Part shown: positions 33,924 through 41,796 of the stretch, in pieces
Layout of the letters: each line of letters opens with the position of its first letter
Position numbering within the stretch: the first letter of the stretch is position 1
From: Novosphingobium lindaniclasticum LE124
GTDB taxonomy: Bacteria; Pseudomonadota; Alphaproteobacteria; Sphingomonadales; Sphingomonadaceae
Length of the DNA: 64,000 nt
Assembly (NCBI RefSeq): GCF_000445125.1
Contig: NZ_ATHL01000082.1
Location: 1 to 64,000 of the forward strand
Direction of reading: 5' to 3'
Notes under the pieces: generated by a model
The model's database searches: none
The model's input: the letters and a program-made list of their open reading frames with translations, nothing else
What the model was told of the DNA's origin: nothing
Translations under genes and position numbers: made by a program

Positions 33924-34829
33924 ATGTCAGTTTCCGATCAGCAGGATCGTCGTCAGGTCAGTGGCGGCTTTGCCCCCGCCAGCGGAAACTGGGTTCACCG
34001 CGGGCTCGATCTTTCGGCGCCGACCACGATCACCCCGGAGGAAATCGAGGCGTTCAAGAGGCATTACGGCGGCCAGTTCGGTGTACCGATGACCGGGCTG
34101 GACTGGTGGATTGACCGCAATCCCGAAGTGCTCAAGCGCTACCGGCTGTACTGCAGCCTGACCCTGCGCGTCGAGCCTGCTGTGATGGGCGGGGGGACGC
34201 TCGCGTACTACATGCTCATGGGCTACGTAAAAGGTGCGCGCTATGTGATGCACAGCTTCCTGAACGATGGCCTCAGCCGTGCGCAAGCGGATGAAATGAT
34301 CGCCCTGGCCTTCGTACATGCCGGTCCGCGCGGCATGGAGACGATCCAGGAGGCCATGCAGGGACTGGAATTTCCCGAGCAGCCGGACAAGCCGGCGCGG
34401 TTCCCGCAGGGCTGGGCGCCGGACTTGGATGCATTCCGGTCGGGGCTGGACTTCACCACGGTGACGCTGGACGATGGCGAGAAGTCGAAGCTCTACGACT
34501 GGTATCTGCGCACCATCGGTGAAATTCCGCCTTACGTGCGGTTTCTTGCCGAACATCGCCCGATGCTGCTGAAGACGCACCGTGCACGCATGGAAAACAT
34601 GCTTTATGTTCTGCCCAAGCAGTGTTGGCCCACCGCCATGCTGTACTACCACGTCATGAGCCGGGTTGCCGAAGGCATCCGCGAAAACGTGCTGCTCTGC
34701 AAGGCCTGGGGCGTCAGTCGCAGCGATACGCTCGACACGATCGGAAACGCCCTGGTCTATGGCCAGATGGAGGCGGCAACGATGGTTCAGCGCGAAGCCG
34801 GCGACGTGTTCGACGGCTGGAAGGATTGA
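33924..34829 (+). CDS. CMD/AhpD-like protein, paralogue 2
   Basis: This 301-residue paralogue of the 23682 product has the same two AhpD-like segments, 'VKGARYVMHSFLNDGLSRAQADEMIALAFVHAG' and 'IRENVLLCKAWGVSRSDTLDTIGNALVYGQMEAA', and the same length. Divergence from the first copy is concentrated in the N-terminal half. GGGAG precedes the ATG. It forms a two-gene unit with an acyl-CoA dehydrogenase and has the strongest operator-like palindrome. The two proteins may form hetero-oligomers or act on successive intermediates (inference). Confidence 0.65.
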   Translation: MSVSDQQDRRQVSGGFAPASGNWVHRGLDLSAPTTITPEEIEAFKRHYGGQFGVPMTGLDWWIDRNPEVLKRYRLYCSLTLRVEPAVMGGGTLAYYMLMGYVKGARYVMHSFLNDGLSRAQADEMIALAFVHAGPRGMETIQEAMQGLEFPEQPDKPARFPQGWAPDLDAFRSGLDFTTVTLDDGEKSKLYDWYLRTIGEIPPYVRFLAEHRPMLLKTHRARMENMLYVLPKQCWPTAMLYYHVMSRVAEGIRENVLLCKAWGVSRSDTLDTIGNALVYGQMEAATMVQREAGDVFDGWKD

Positions 34830-34834
34830 GCCCG

Positions 34835-36007
34835 ATGACGCTTGCGCTAACCGAAGAAACCGAAGATCTGGCCGAAATTCGGCGTGCGGTGCGGTCCTTG
34901 TGCGAAGATTTTCCGGGAGAATACTGGCGCGCGCTGGATCGTGAGGGAGCCTATCCCACGTCCTTCGTGGACGCCCTGACGCAAGCGGGCTTTCTCGCCG
35001 CGCTGATTCCCGAGGCCTATGGAGGCAGCGGATTGAGCCTGATGGCCGCCGCGGTCATCATGGAGGAAATCCAGGCGAGCGGATGCAATGGCTCTGCCTG
35101 TCATGCGCAGATGTACGTGATGAACACCATCCTGCGCTATGGCAGCGAGGAGCAGAAACAGCGCTACCTGCCCGGTATCGCTGCCGGATCTCTGCGGCTT
35201 CAGGCCTTTGGCGTAACCGAGCCGACGAGTGGCACCAACACGCTGGGCTTGCGCACCACAGCGGTTCGCGATGGCGACAATTACGTCATCAACGGCCAGA
35301 AAATCTGGACGAGCCGGGCCGAGCACAGTGATCTCATGCTCCTGCTGGCCCGGACAACTCCGGCTGAACAGGTCGCCAAGAAGGTCGAGGGGCTGTCGGT
35401 GTTTCTGGTCGACATGCGGGAGGTTGTGGGCAACGGCATGACCATCCGGCCAATCCGCACGATGATGAATCACGCGACGACCGAGGTGTTCTTCGACAAC
35501 ATGGTCGTGCCCGCCGCCAACATCATAGGCGAGGAAGGGAAGGGCTTTCGCTACATCCTGTCCGGTATGAACGCGGAACGTATCCTGATTGCGGCGGAAT
35601 GCATCGGCGACGCCAAATGGTTCGTTGAGCGTGCAACAGACTACGCGCGCGGACGCCAAGTGTTCGGACGGGCAATCGGCCAGAACCAGGGGGTACAGTT
35701 CCCCATCGCCAAGGCATATGCCCAGATGCGCGCCGCCGAACTGATGGTTCACCATGCGGCCAGACTTTATGACACCGGCTCGAATCCGGGGGCTGAGGCC
35801 AATATGGCCAAGATGCTGGCAGCCGACGCTAGCTGGGCTGCGGCAGACATGTGCGTGCAGACTTATGGTGGTTTCGCCTTTGCCGAGGAGTACGATGTGG
35901 AACGCAAGTTCCGCGAAACGCGGCTCTATCAGGTGGCGCCGATTTCGACGAACCTGATCCTCTCGTACATCGCGGAGCATGTCCTCGGGCTCCCACGTTC
36001 GTATTGA
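34835..36007 (+). CDS. Acyl-CoA dehydrogenase (with CMD-like paralogue 2)
   Basis: The 390-residue enzyme has 'QAFGVTEPTSGTNTLGLRTTA', 'INGQKIWTSRAEHSDLMLLLART', 'ARGRQVFGRAIGQNQGVQFPIAKAYAQMRAAELMVHHAA' and the ending 'VQTYGGFAFAEEYDVERKFRETRLYQVAPISTNLILSYIAEHVLGLPRSY'. It should oxidise an acyl-CoA and reduce ETF. The ATG is 5 bp past the CMD-like stop. It is the fourth acyl-CoA dehydrogenase in the window. Confidence 0.93.
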   Translation: MTLALTEETEDLAEIRRAVRSLCEDFPGEYWRALDREGAYPTSFVDALTQAGFLAALIPEAYGGSGLSLMAAAVIMEEIQASGCNGSACHAQMYVMNTILRYGSEEQKQRYLPGIAAGSLRLQAFGVTEPTSGTNTLGLRTTAVRDGDNYVINGQKIWTSRAEHSDLMLLLARTTPAEQVAKKVEGLSVFLVDMREVVGNGMTIRPIRTMMNHATTEVFFDNMVVPAANIIGEEGKGFRYILSGMNAERILIAAECIGDAKWFVERATDYARGRQVFGRAIGQNQGVQFPIAKAYAQMRAAELMVHHAARLYDTGSNPGAEANMAKMLAADASWAAADMCVQTYGGFAFAEEYDVERKFRETRLYQVAPISTNLILSYIAEHVLGLPRSY

Positions 36008-36090
36008 TCAAATCAGCCGCCGCAGGCGGGGCACTTCGCATGCTCGATAAGCTGTTTGGGCAGTTGCGGGAATGCCGAGAAGCGGCATAG

Positions 36091-36098
36091 TGTCGACA
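36091..36098. promoter_or_regulatory. TGTCGACA operator-like palindrome upstream of the aldehyde dehydrogenase operon
   Basis: The core palindrome lies 21 bp before the ATG, overlapping the likely transcription start region. Confidence 0.65.
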
Positions 36099-36119
36099 TA
36101 AACAGAAATGGAGAGAGCT

Positions 36120-37655
36120 ATGGCCGAGATCAAGAACCCGCCGATCGCCGAATGGCGCATGCTTGTCGACGGCCAACTTGTACCAGCCTCGTCCGGAGCG
36201 GTTTTTGACAACGTCAACCCGGCCACCGGACAGGTTCTGGGCGTGACGGCAGACGGCACTCGCGAGGATTTCGAACTGGCGATCGCTTCTGCGCGCAGGG
36301 CCTTTGACCAAACCGACTGGTCGCGGGACAACGCGCTGCGAGCCCGGTGCCTGCGCCAGTTGCACGCGGCTCTCAAACGCCATGCCGAGGAAATTCGTCC
36401 GCTGCTAGTGGCGGAAGTCGGCACCCCTATATGGCTGACACGTGATACGCTGTTCGACGTTCCGGTCGAGCGGCTTCTGGATTATGCCGACAAGGCCGAG
36501 AATTTCGCTTTCGACGAGGAGTTGGAAGACGTCGATTTCCGGGGTGTCGTCAGCAAGCGGCGTATCCGCTACGAACCGGTTGGCGTCGTCGCTGGGATCA
36601 TCCCGTGGAATGGTCCGTGGGGTTCGGGCCTTGGCAAGGTCGGGCCAGCGCTCGCATCAGGCAGTGTCATCATCCTGAAGCCGTCTCCCGATGCTCCATG
36701 GATGGGAACGATCCTGGGCAAGCTGATCGCCGAGGAAACGGATATCCCGGCCGGCGTCGTCAACATCGTCACGTCAAGGGATAATCTCGCCGGCGAAATC
36801 CTGACCCTCGACCCTCGCGTCGATATGGTCGCCTTCACCGGATCGGCTCCCAACGGTCGGCGCGTTGCGGAAGCGGCGTCGGGATCGCTGAAGCGGCTGC
36901 TGCTCGAACTGGGCGGAAAATCGGCCTATGTCGTGCTCGAAAGCGCGGATGTGGCGGAGCATGCCGCATTGGCTGCGCGCACGATCTGCGCCAATGCCGG
37001 GCAGGGATGCGTGGCGCGTAGCCGCCTGCTGCTGCCCAGGGCGCGGTACGAAGAAGGTGTTACCGCCGCAAGGGATGCCATGGCGCAGGTCCGCTATGGC
37101 GATCCGCAGGATCCGAACAACTTCATGGGACCGCTCAACAGCAAGCATCATCGCGAACGGGTTTTGAGCCACATTGCAAAGGCACTGGCGGAGGGGAACC
37201 GTCTGGTTCACGGTGGGCACGTGCCGGCTCACTTGCCCGATGGCGCCTTCATCGAGCCGACCTTGTTCGCCGATGTCCGCCCAGGCGATACCATCGCGCA
37301 AGAGGAAATCTTCGGGCCGGTCTTGGCAGTCATTCCATACGATGACGAAGACCACGCGCTGGAGATCGCCAACGACAGCATCTACGGCCTTTCCGCGCAA
37401 GTGGCTGCAGCCACGAACGAGGAGGCCTATGCGTTCGCAACGAAGCTGCGCACCGGCACGGTCAGCGTCAACGGCGGCACCTGGATGCACATGGACATCC
37501 CCTTCGGCGGCTTCAAGCAGAGCGGCATCGGGCGTCAGTACGGGCGCCAGGGTTTCGAGGCCTATCTGGAGATCAAGGTGCTGGGCATGCCATCAGGCGA
37601 AAAAGCACAGAGCCTGGCATGGGGCGAAGTGGAAACCAGCAAGGAAGCGGTGTGA
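36120..37655 (+). CDS. Aldehyde dehydrogenase family protein
   Basis: The 511-residue NAD(P)-dependent aldehyde dehydrogenase has 'GIIPWNGPWGSGLGKVGPALASGSVIILKPSPDAP', the catalytic Glu in 'LLLELGGKSAYVV' and the nucleophilic Cys in 'NAGQGCVARSR', with the C-terminal 'PFGGFKQSGIGRQYGRQGFEAYLEIK'. It oxidises an aldehyde to a carboxylate. ATG 36120 is preferred because GAGAGAG lies just upstream; ATG 36108 would precede it. It begins a three-gene operon whose next start overlaps its stop (GTGA). Confidence 0.93.
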   Translation: MAEIKNPPIAEWRMLVDGQLVPASSGAVFDNVNPATGQVLGVTADGTREDFELAIASARRAFDQTDWSRDNALRARCLRQLHAALKRHAEEIRPLLVAEVGTPIWLTRDTLFDVPVERLLDYADKAENFAFDEELEDVDFRGVVSKRRIRYEPVGVVAGIIPWNGPWGSGLGKVGPALASGSVIILKPSPDAPWMGTILGKLIAEETDIPAGVVNIVTSRDNLAGEILTLDPRVDMVAFTGSAPNGRRVAEAASGSLKRLLLELGGKSAYVVLESADVAEHAALAARTICANAGQGCVARSRLLLPRARYEEGVTAARDAMAQVRYGDPQDPNNFMGPLNSKHHRERVLSHIAKALAEGNRLVHGGHVPAHLPDGAFIEPTLFADVRPGDTIAQEEIFGPVLAVIPYDDEDHALEIANDSIYGLSAQVAAATNEEAYAFATKLRTGTVSVNGGTWMHMDIPFGGFKQSGIGRQYGRQGFEAYLEIKVLGMPSGEKAQSLAWGEVETSKEAV

Positions 37656-38179
37656 GCGATTCCATGCTAACGATCGAGCAACGCCTGCGAGCCATTGAGG
37701 ATCGCGCGGCGATCACCGAACTGCTCTATGTGATCGCCAGTGGCATCGACCGCTACGATGGGCCGGCGCTGCAGATCGCCATCGCACCGGACGCCGTACT
37801 CGACATGGGAGGGGAAACGCCCATGACAGGCGCGGCCTTCGCCGCGGGGCTGCGTGCCCCGGCGACGCCCCGCCCCGGGCGCATGCATGTCGTGTCCAAT
37901 GCTATCATCCAGCTCGACGGCGACGTCGCCTGCGCAGAATCGCAGATCGTTTCGTGGCAGGACCAAATGCTGGACGACGAGCAGGTTACACGCGTGCGCG
38001 CCGGTCGCTATCTTGATCGTTTCGTGCGCAGCAACGCAGGCTGGCAACTCTCAGCGCGCACGCTCATCGACGAATGGGCGCGCATCGATCCGGTCGACCG
38101 CACTCCCCCGCAAGGCAGCAACCTCGCCCGGCCGGCGCCTGACGATCTGCGCTATGCGCACTTGAAGGCCCGCGCATGA
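37652..38179 (+). CDS. SnoaL/NTF2-like protein
   Basis: This 175-residue protein has the NTF2-like cone fold: 'MLTIEQRLRAIEDRAAITELLYVIASGIDRYD', 'MHVVSNAIIQLDGDVACAESQIVSWQ' and 'RYLDRFVRSNAGWQLSARTLIDEW'. Members include steroid isomerases, dehydratases and polyketide cyclases; a His/Asp pair in the pocket would be needed to predict which. GTG 37652 overlaps the upstream stop and has AAGGAAG before it; ATG 37664 is the alternative. The next SDR start overlaps its stop (ATGA). Confidence 0.82.
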   Translation: MSDSMLTIEQRLRAIEDRAAITELLYVIASGIDRYDGPALQIAIAPDAVLDMGGETPMTGAAFAAGLRAPATPRPGRMHVVSNAIIQLDGDVACAESQIVSWQDQMLDDEQVTRVRAGRYLDRFVRSNAGWQLSARTLIDEWARIDPVDRTPPQGSNLARPAPDDLRYAHLKARA

Positions 38180-39003
38180 CGGCAGAGTTTGAAGGGCGGA
38201 CGGCGATCGTCACCGGGGCTGGTTCCGGCAATGGTCGCGTCCCCAGCATCGGCGAGGCGATCGCTCAGTTGCTTGCCCGCAGGGGTGCCAGCGTCGTGAT
38301 CGCGGACATTGACGAGCAGGCGTCGCAGCATACAGCGGATATCATCTCCGATGCCGGTGGTAATGCCGTGGCCGTATGCGCCGACCTGACGAGTGAGACC
38401 GAATGCGAGATAGTGGCCAAGACCGCGCTCGACCGCTTCGGCCGGATCGATATCCTCGTAAACAACGTCGGCATCGGCAAGGGCTCGGTCGTCACCGATC
38501 TGGTCGAGGCGGATTTCGACGTCGCAGTCAGCGTCAACCTCAAGACCGCCATGTTCATGGCCAAGGCAACCCTGCCGCATATGAGCGCTGAGGGTTCGGT
38601 GGTTAATTTATCGACCACCGCGGTCCTCCATCCAACCGCCAGCTTGGCCTACAGCGCGACCAAGGCGGCTATGGAAGCTTTGACCGCACATATCGCGTTG
38701 CAGTTCGGGCCAGACGGCATCCGCTGCAACACCGTGCGTCCGGGCGAGGTCTGGACTGCGATGGTCGACCGCAACTGCCCCACGGATGATGCGGCGCAGG
38801 CGCTTCAGGCAGAGCGCGCGAAGCGCGTCGTGTTGCCTTATGGCGGGAATGCCTGGGACATCGCGGAACTGGTTGCGTTCCTTGCTGGGCCAGGAGCACG
38901 CTGGATCACCGGGCAGACTATTTCGGTCGATGGCGGCGCTCCGCTCATCCGTCCCAACCCGGACTGGAAAGCCCATCACAGCTATTGGAAAGCGCCTCGC
39001 TGA
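38176..39003 (+). CDS. Short-chain dehydrogenase/reductase with an insertion in the cofactor loop
   Basis: The 275-residue SDR has 'IVTGAGSGNGRVPSIGEAIAQLL' near the N-terminus, where the usual TGAGSGIGRAIA carries a short insertion, then 'NNVGIGKG', a catalytic Ser in 'NLSTTAVL' and 'YSATK'. It should use NAD(P) to interconvert an alcohol and ketone. It ends an operon with an aldehyde dehydrogenase and NTF2-like protein; its 3' end is 22 bp from the convergent MFS gene. Confidence 0.9.
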   Translation: MTAEFEGRTAIVTGAGSGNGRVPSIGEAIAQLLARRGASVVIADIDEQASQHTADIISDAGGNAVAVCADLTSETECEIVAKTALDRFGRIDILVNNVGIGKGSVVTDLVEADFDVAVSVNLKTAMFMAKATLPHMSAEGSVVNLSTTAVLHPTASLAYSATKAAMEALTAHIALQFGPDGIRCNTVRPGEVWTAMVDRNCPTDDAAQALQAERAKRVVLPYGGNAWDIAELVAFLAGPGARWITGQTISVDGGAPLIRPNPDWKAHHSYWKAPR

Positions 39004-39025
39004 CCGGAGAGCATTCCGCGGACCG

Positions 39026-40663
39026 TCAGATCGGCGGAACGCTGCCTGAAGGTGCATCCCACGGTCTGGTGAGGCTGACGCGGCCGCGTTCGATCATGCG
39101 CCGGATCACCGGCCGCCCTATGTGAAGGGCCGCCACCCGTTCCCGCACCGACTGGTCCTCGTGGACGGGACGCACCTGGCGGCGTAAATGCTCAAGCCAG
39201 TTCGGGCTCGAAAAACGCTCTTCCCACAGCCTCGGGTCATCAAGGTCCTGCTGGATCGACCAGCGACGGGCGCCGTCGCGGCTTCGGATCCTGCCGAGGT
39301 CCTGCATGGCGGCAACGAATGCTTGGGCGTTCGCGGAAGGAACCTCGTAAGTCAGCGAGATCACGATCAACCCTGTGCCATCGTCGAGCGGGGGAGAGAT
39401 GGGGTCCTGAGGCATGTCGCGGACAGACCGGATATCCGGTTCGAGATCGCTGGCGACCGGAAACCATCGGTCGAGCAGCAGCGATGCCGCCATCGTCAGG
39501 GCGGCTGCGATGAAAGTGCTGCGGATGTCGGTGAACTGGGCCACCGTCCCCCACATCAAGCTGCCCGATCCCAGCCCCGCGAAGACGGCCATCTGGTTCA
39601 GGGCGATGATGCGGCCAACGACCCAGCGCGGCACGATCATCTGCACTGACACGCTTAGACCGGTCAGCGTTGCCACCCATGCTCCGCCGATCAGGGCCAT
39701 GAGGACGATTGCCGGAATCAACAGGGGGAGCAGTGGCAGCGCCACCGTAGCCACGGCGGTCAGCATCGTCGAATAGCGCAGGAGGTTTGCCCGCGTGATC
39801 GGCAGGTGCGCCCGTATGATCGCACCGATAATCGCGCCGGCGCCGAAGCCGCCCAGCAGCAGCCCCAGCGTCACGGGGCCGCCACCGAAAACGCTGCGGG
39901 CGAGCACGGGCGTGAGCGCCCACACGCAGCTTCCGCAGAAGCCGAAAGCGGCAGCGCGGACCATCAGGGCGAAGCAATGGGGAGACAGCCAGGCGTAACG
40001 GATGCCCGCGATGGCGCCTTCCGCGATCGTTTCCGGGGGCAGTTGTACGACCGGCTTCGGCCTGCGCCAGGTCGAGATCACGCCGATAAGGCTCAGGTTG
40101 GCCAAGCCATTGAGCACAAACACCACGCCGCTGCCCGTCGCTGCAACAAGCGCTCCCCCGATAGCGGGGCCTATGCTGCGGGCGACGTTGAAGCCGATGC
40201 TGTTGAGAGAGGTCGCCGCTTCGAGCTGGGGGCGGCTGACCTGCTCCACAACCGATGCCTGCCAGGCGGGGGCATAAAGGGCATTCCCGCAGGCGATCAA
40301 GAACGTGGTGATCAGCAGCCCTGCCGGGGTAATCCAGCCGGCCAGGGTCAGGGCGGCAAGCGAAAGGGTGACGATCGCCATGGTAGCCTGTCCCAGGATC
40401 ATGATCGTACGTCGGTCGACGATATCCGCCAATGTTCCCGCGACCAGAGCAAACAGCATCATGGGAATGCTGGTCGCGGTTTGGACGAGAGCCACCGTCT
40501 GCGCCCCCGGCGTGAGCGACGTCATGAGCCACGCCGCAGACACGGACTGCATCATGCTGCCAAGATTGGCGACAATGCCGGCAAGCCAGAAGCGTCGGAA
40601 CACCTTTATGCGCAGTGGCTCCACCGCGCGCCGCCATCCCTTGCCGTCTAATTGTCGCTGCAT
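39026..40663 (-). CDS. MFS transporter (MFS_3/EntS-like) with a C-terminal ABM-like domain
   Basis: The 545-residue protein has about 11-12 transmembrane helices in residues 20-405 ('FRRFWLAGIVANLGSMMQSVSAAWLMTSL' opens the transport domain). A soluble tail follows ('GLIVISLTYEVPSANAQAFVAAMQDL...RRWSIQQDLDDPRLWEERF') that resembles a small antibiotic-monooxygenase fold, a known extension in this MFS group. It is probably a proton-driven exporter of a hydrophobic compound. ATG 40663 has a strong GAGGAGG upstream. It is monocistronic on the minus strand and divergent from the next SDR gene. Confidence 0.9.
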   Translation of the reverse strand: MQRQLDGKGWRRAVEPLRIKVFRRFWLAGIVANLGSMMQSVSAAWLMTSLTPGAQTVALVQTATSIPMMLFALVAGTLADIVDRRTIMILGQATMAIVTLSLAALTLAGWITPAGLLITTFLIACGNALYAPAWQASVVEQVSRPQLEAATSLNSIGFNVARSIGPAIGGALVAATGSGVVFVLNGLANLSLIGVISTWRRPKPVVQLPPETIAEGAIAGIRYAWLSPHCFALMVRAAAFGFCGSCVWALTPVLARSVFGGGPVTLGLLLGGFGAGAIIGAIIRAHLPITRANLLRYSTMLTAVATVALPLLPLLIPAIVLMALIGGAWVATLTGLSVSVQMIVPRWVVGRIIALNQMAVFAGLGSGSLMWGTVAQFTDIRSTFIAAALTMAASLLLDRWFPVASDLEPDIRSVRDMPQDPISPPLDDGTGLIVISLTYEVPSANAQAFVAAMQDLGRIRSRDGARRWSIQQDLDDPRLWEERFSSPNWLEHLRRQVRPVHEDQSVRERVAALHIGRPVIRRMIERGRVSLTRPWDAPSGSVPPI

Positions 40664-40814
40664 CGGCGCCTCCTCGCAACGGAAGCTAGAGGCGCAATGC
40701 GCTGAAATCACCCTGCTCTGATAGAGTTCGAATATGCGAAAAATCGTCGAGGGTGATCCGTGGTCTATCTCGATCGTCCGAATGCGGCCACCTTGACGTC
40801 AAAGGAGAAAATGC

Positions 40815-41615
40815 ATGAATGGCCTTGTCGCAGGAAAAACTGTCTTGGTAACGGGAACGGCAAGCGGGATCGGCCGGGAAACGGCATTGGCATTCGCACG
40901 CGAGGGGGCGTCGCGTATTGCTTGCGTGGACATCGCAGATGAACCGAACCGCGAGACGGAGGCAGTCCTGACCGAGTTGGGCGTCGAAGTGCTGCGCCTG
41001 ACTGCGGATCTGGGCAGGGTCGACGAAATTCGGGCCGCGTTCGCCGCAGTGCAGGAGCTATTCGGGTGCCTCGACGCTTCGGTTCACATCGGTGGGTATT
41101 CCTGGCGTGGAGAGACGCTGCAAGTCAGCGAAGAACTCTGGGACAAAGTGCTCAATGCCAATCTGCGCAGCACTTTCTTCTGCTGCCAGGAGGCGTTGCG
41201 CATCATGTATCAGCAAAAATCTGGCGCGATCGTAAACATGTCTGCCGACGCTGCGTTCTTCCCGATGTATGGCTTCGCGCTGCAAGCGGCCGGCAAGGGT
41301 GGTATCGTCAGCATGACCCGCACGCTGGCGCTCGAAGCAGCAGAACACGGGGTGCGCGTAAACGCCGTTTCCCCGGGGATCGTGCGCACCGCCCAAGCCG
41401 GTTTCAAGCGGCCCGAAAGCCCCAAGCTGCAACGCCTGAAACACATTCCGGCTGAGGCAGTGAATCACTTGGCCGACCAGACCGTTGCTAATCGCTACCT
41501 GTCTGCAGAGGAGGTGGCGCAGGCTTTTGCATTTCTATGCAGTGACCGTGCCTCGGGGATCAGTGGCGACCTCCATCACGTCAACGGCGGGGGTTACTTC
41601 AGCCTACAATACTAG
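40815..41615 (+). CDS. SDR-family protein lacking the catalytic tyrosine
   Basis: The 266-residue SDR has a normal cofactor motif 'VTGTASGIGRETALAF' (12-27) and the C-terminal 'VSPGIVRTAQAG'. At the active site, 'VNMSADAAFFPMYGFALQAAGKGGIVSM' aligns Gln with the tyrosine of YxxxK (QAAGK). Classical alcohol dehydrogenase chemistry is therefore doubtful; the nearest Tyr lies six residues earlier. AAAGGAG precedes the ATG. It is divergent from the MFS exporter and upstream of the TonB receptor. Confidence 0.85.
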   Translation: MNGLVAGKTVLVTGTASGIGRETALAFAREGASRIACVDIADEPNRETEAVLTELGVEVLRLTADLGRVDEIRAAFAAVQELFGCLDASVHIGGYSWRGETLQVSEELWDKVLNANLRSTFFCCQEALRIMYQQKSGAIVNMSADAAFFPMYGFALQAAGKGGIVSMTRTLALEAAEHGVRVNAVSPGIVRTAQAGFKRPESPKLQRLKHIPAEAVNHLADQTVANRYLSAEEVAQAFAFLCSDRASGISGDLHHVNGGGYFSLQY

Positions 41616-41621
41616 CAAGAC

Positions 41622-41629
41622 TGTCGACA
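41622..41629. promoter_or_regulatory. TGTCGACA operator-like palindrome upstream of the TonB receptor
   Basis: The extended form CTGTCGACAG lies 167 bp before the receptor ATG. A one-mismatch copy, TGCCGACA, lies 57 bp further on at 41686-41693; the two could be bound together. Confidence 0.6.
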
Positions 41630-41685
41630 GATTGTGGATATCATCCAAGAACCAAGCGTGTTCGAATAAGCGATGAATGTTGAAG

Positions 41686-41693
41686 TGCCGACA
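41686..41693. promoter_or_regulatory. Variant TGCCGACA site upstream of the TonB receptor
   Basis: This one-mismatch version in the context GTGCCGACAC lies 103 bp before the receptor ATG. It is listed because it pairs with the 41622 copy; alone it would be weak evidence. Confidence 0.35.
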
Positions 41694-41796
41694 CAATGGC
41701 TTCCCAGCCGCAATGTCCGACGATACCAAGTCCACGTTAGAAAAGCAAAATCAACGGCATGCCGAAAGGGCAAATAAGGCTGGGAGAGGCAAGAAC

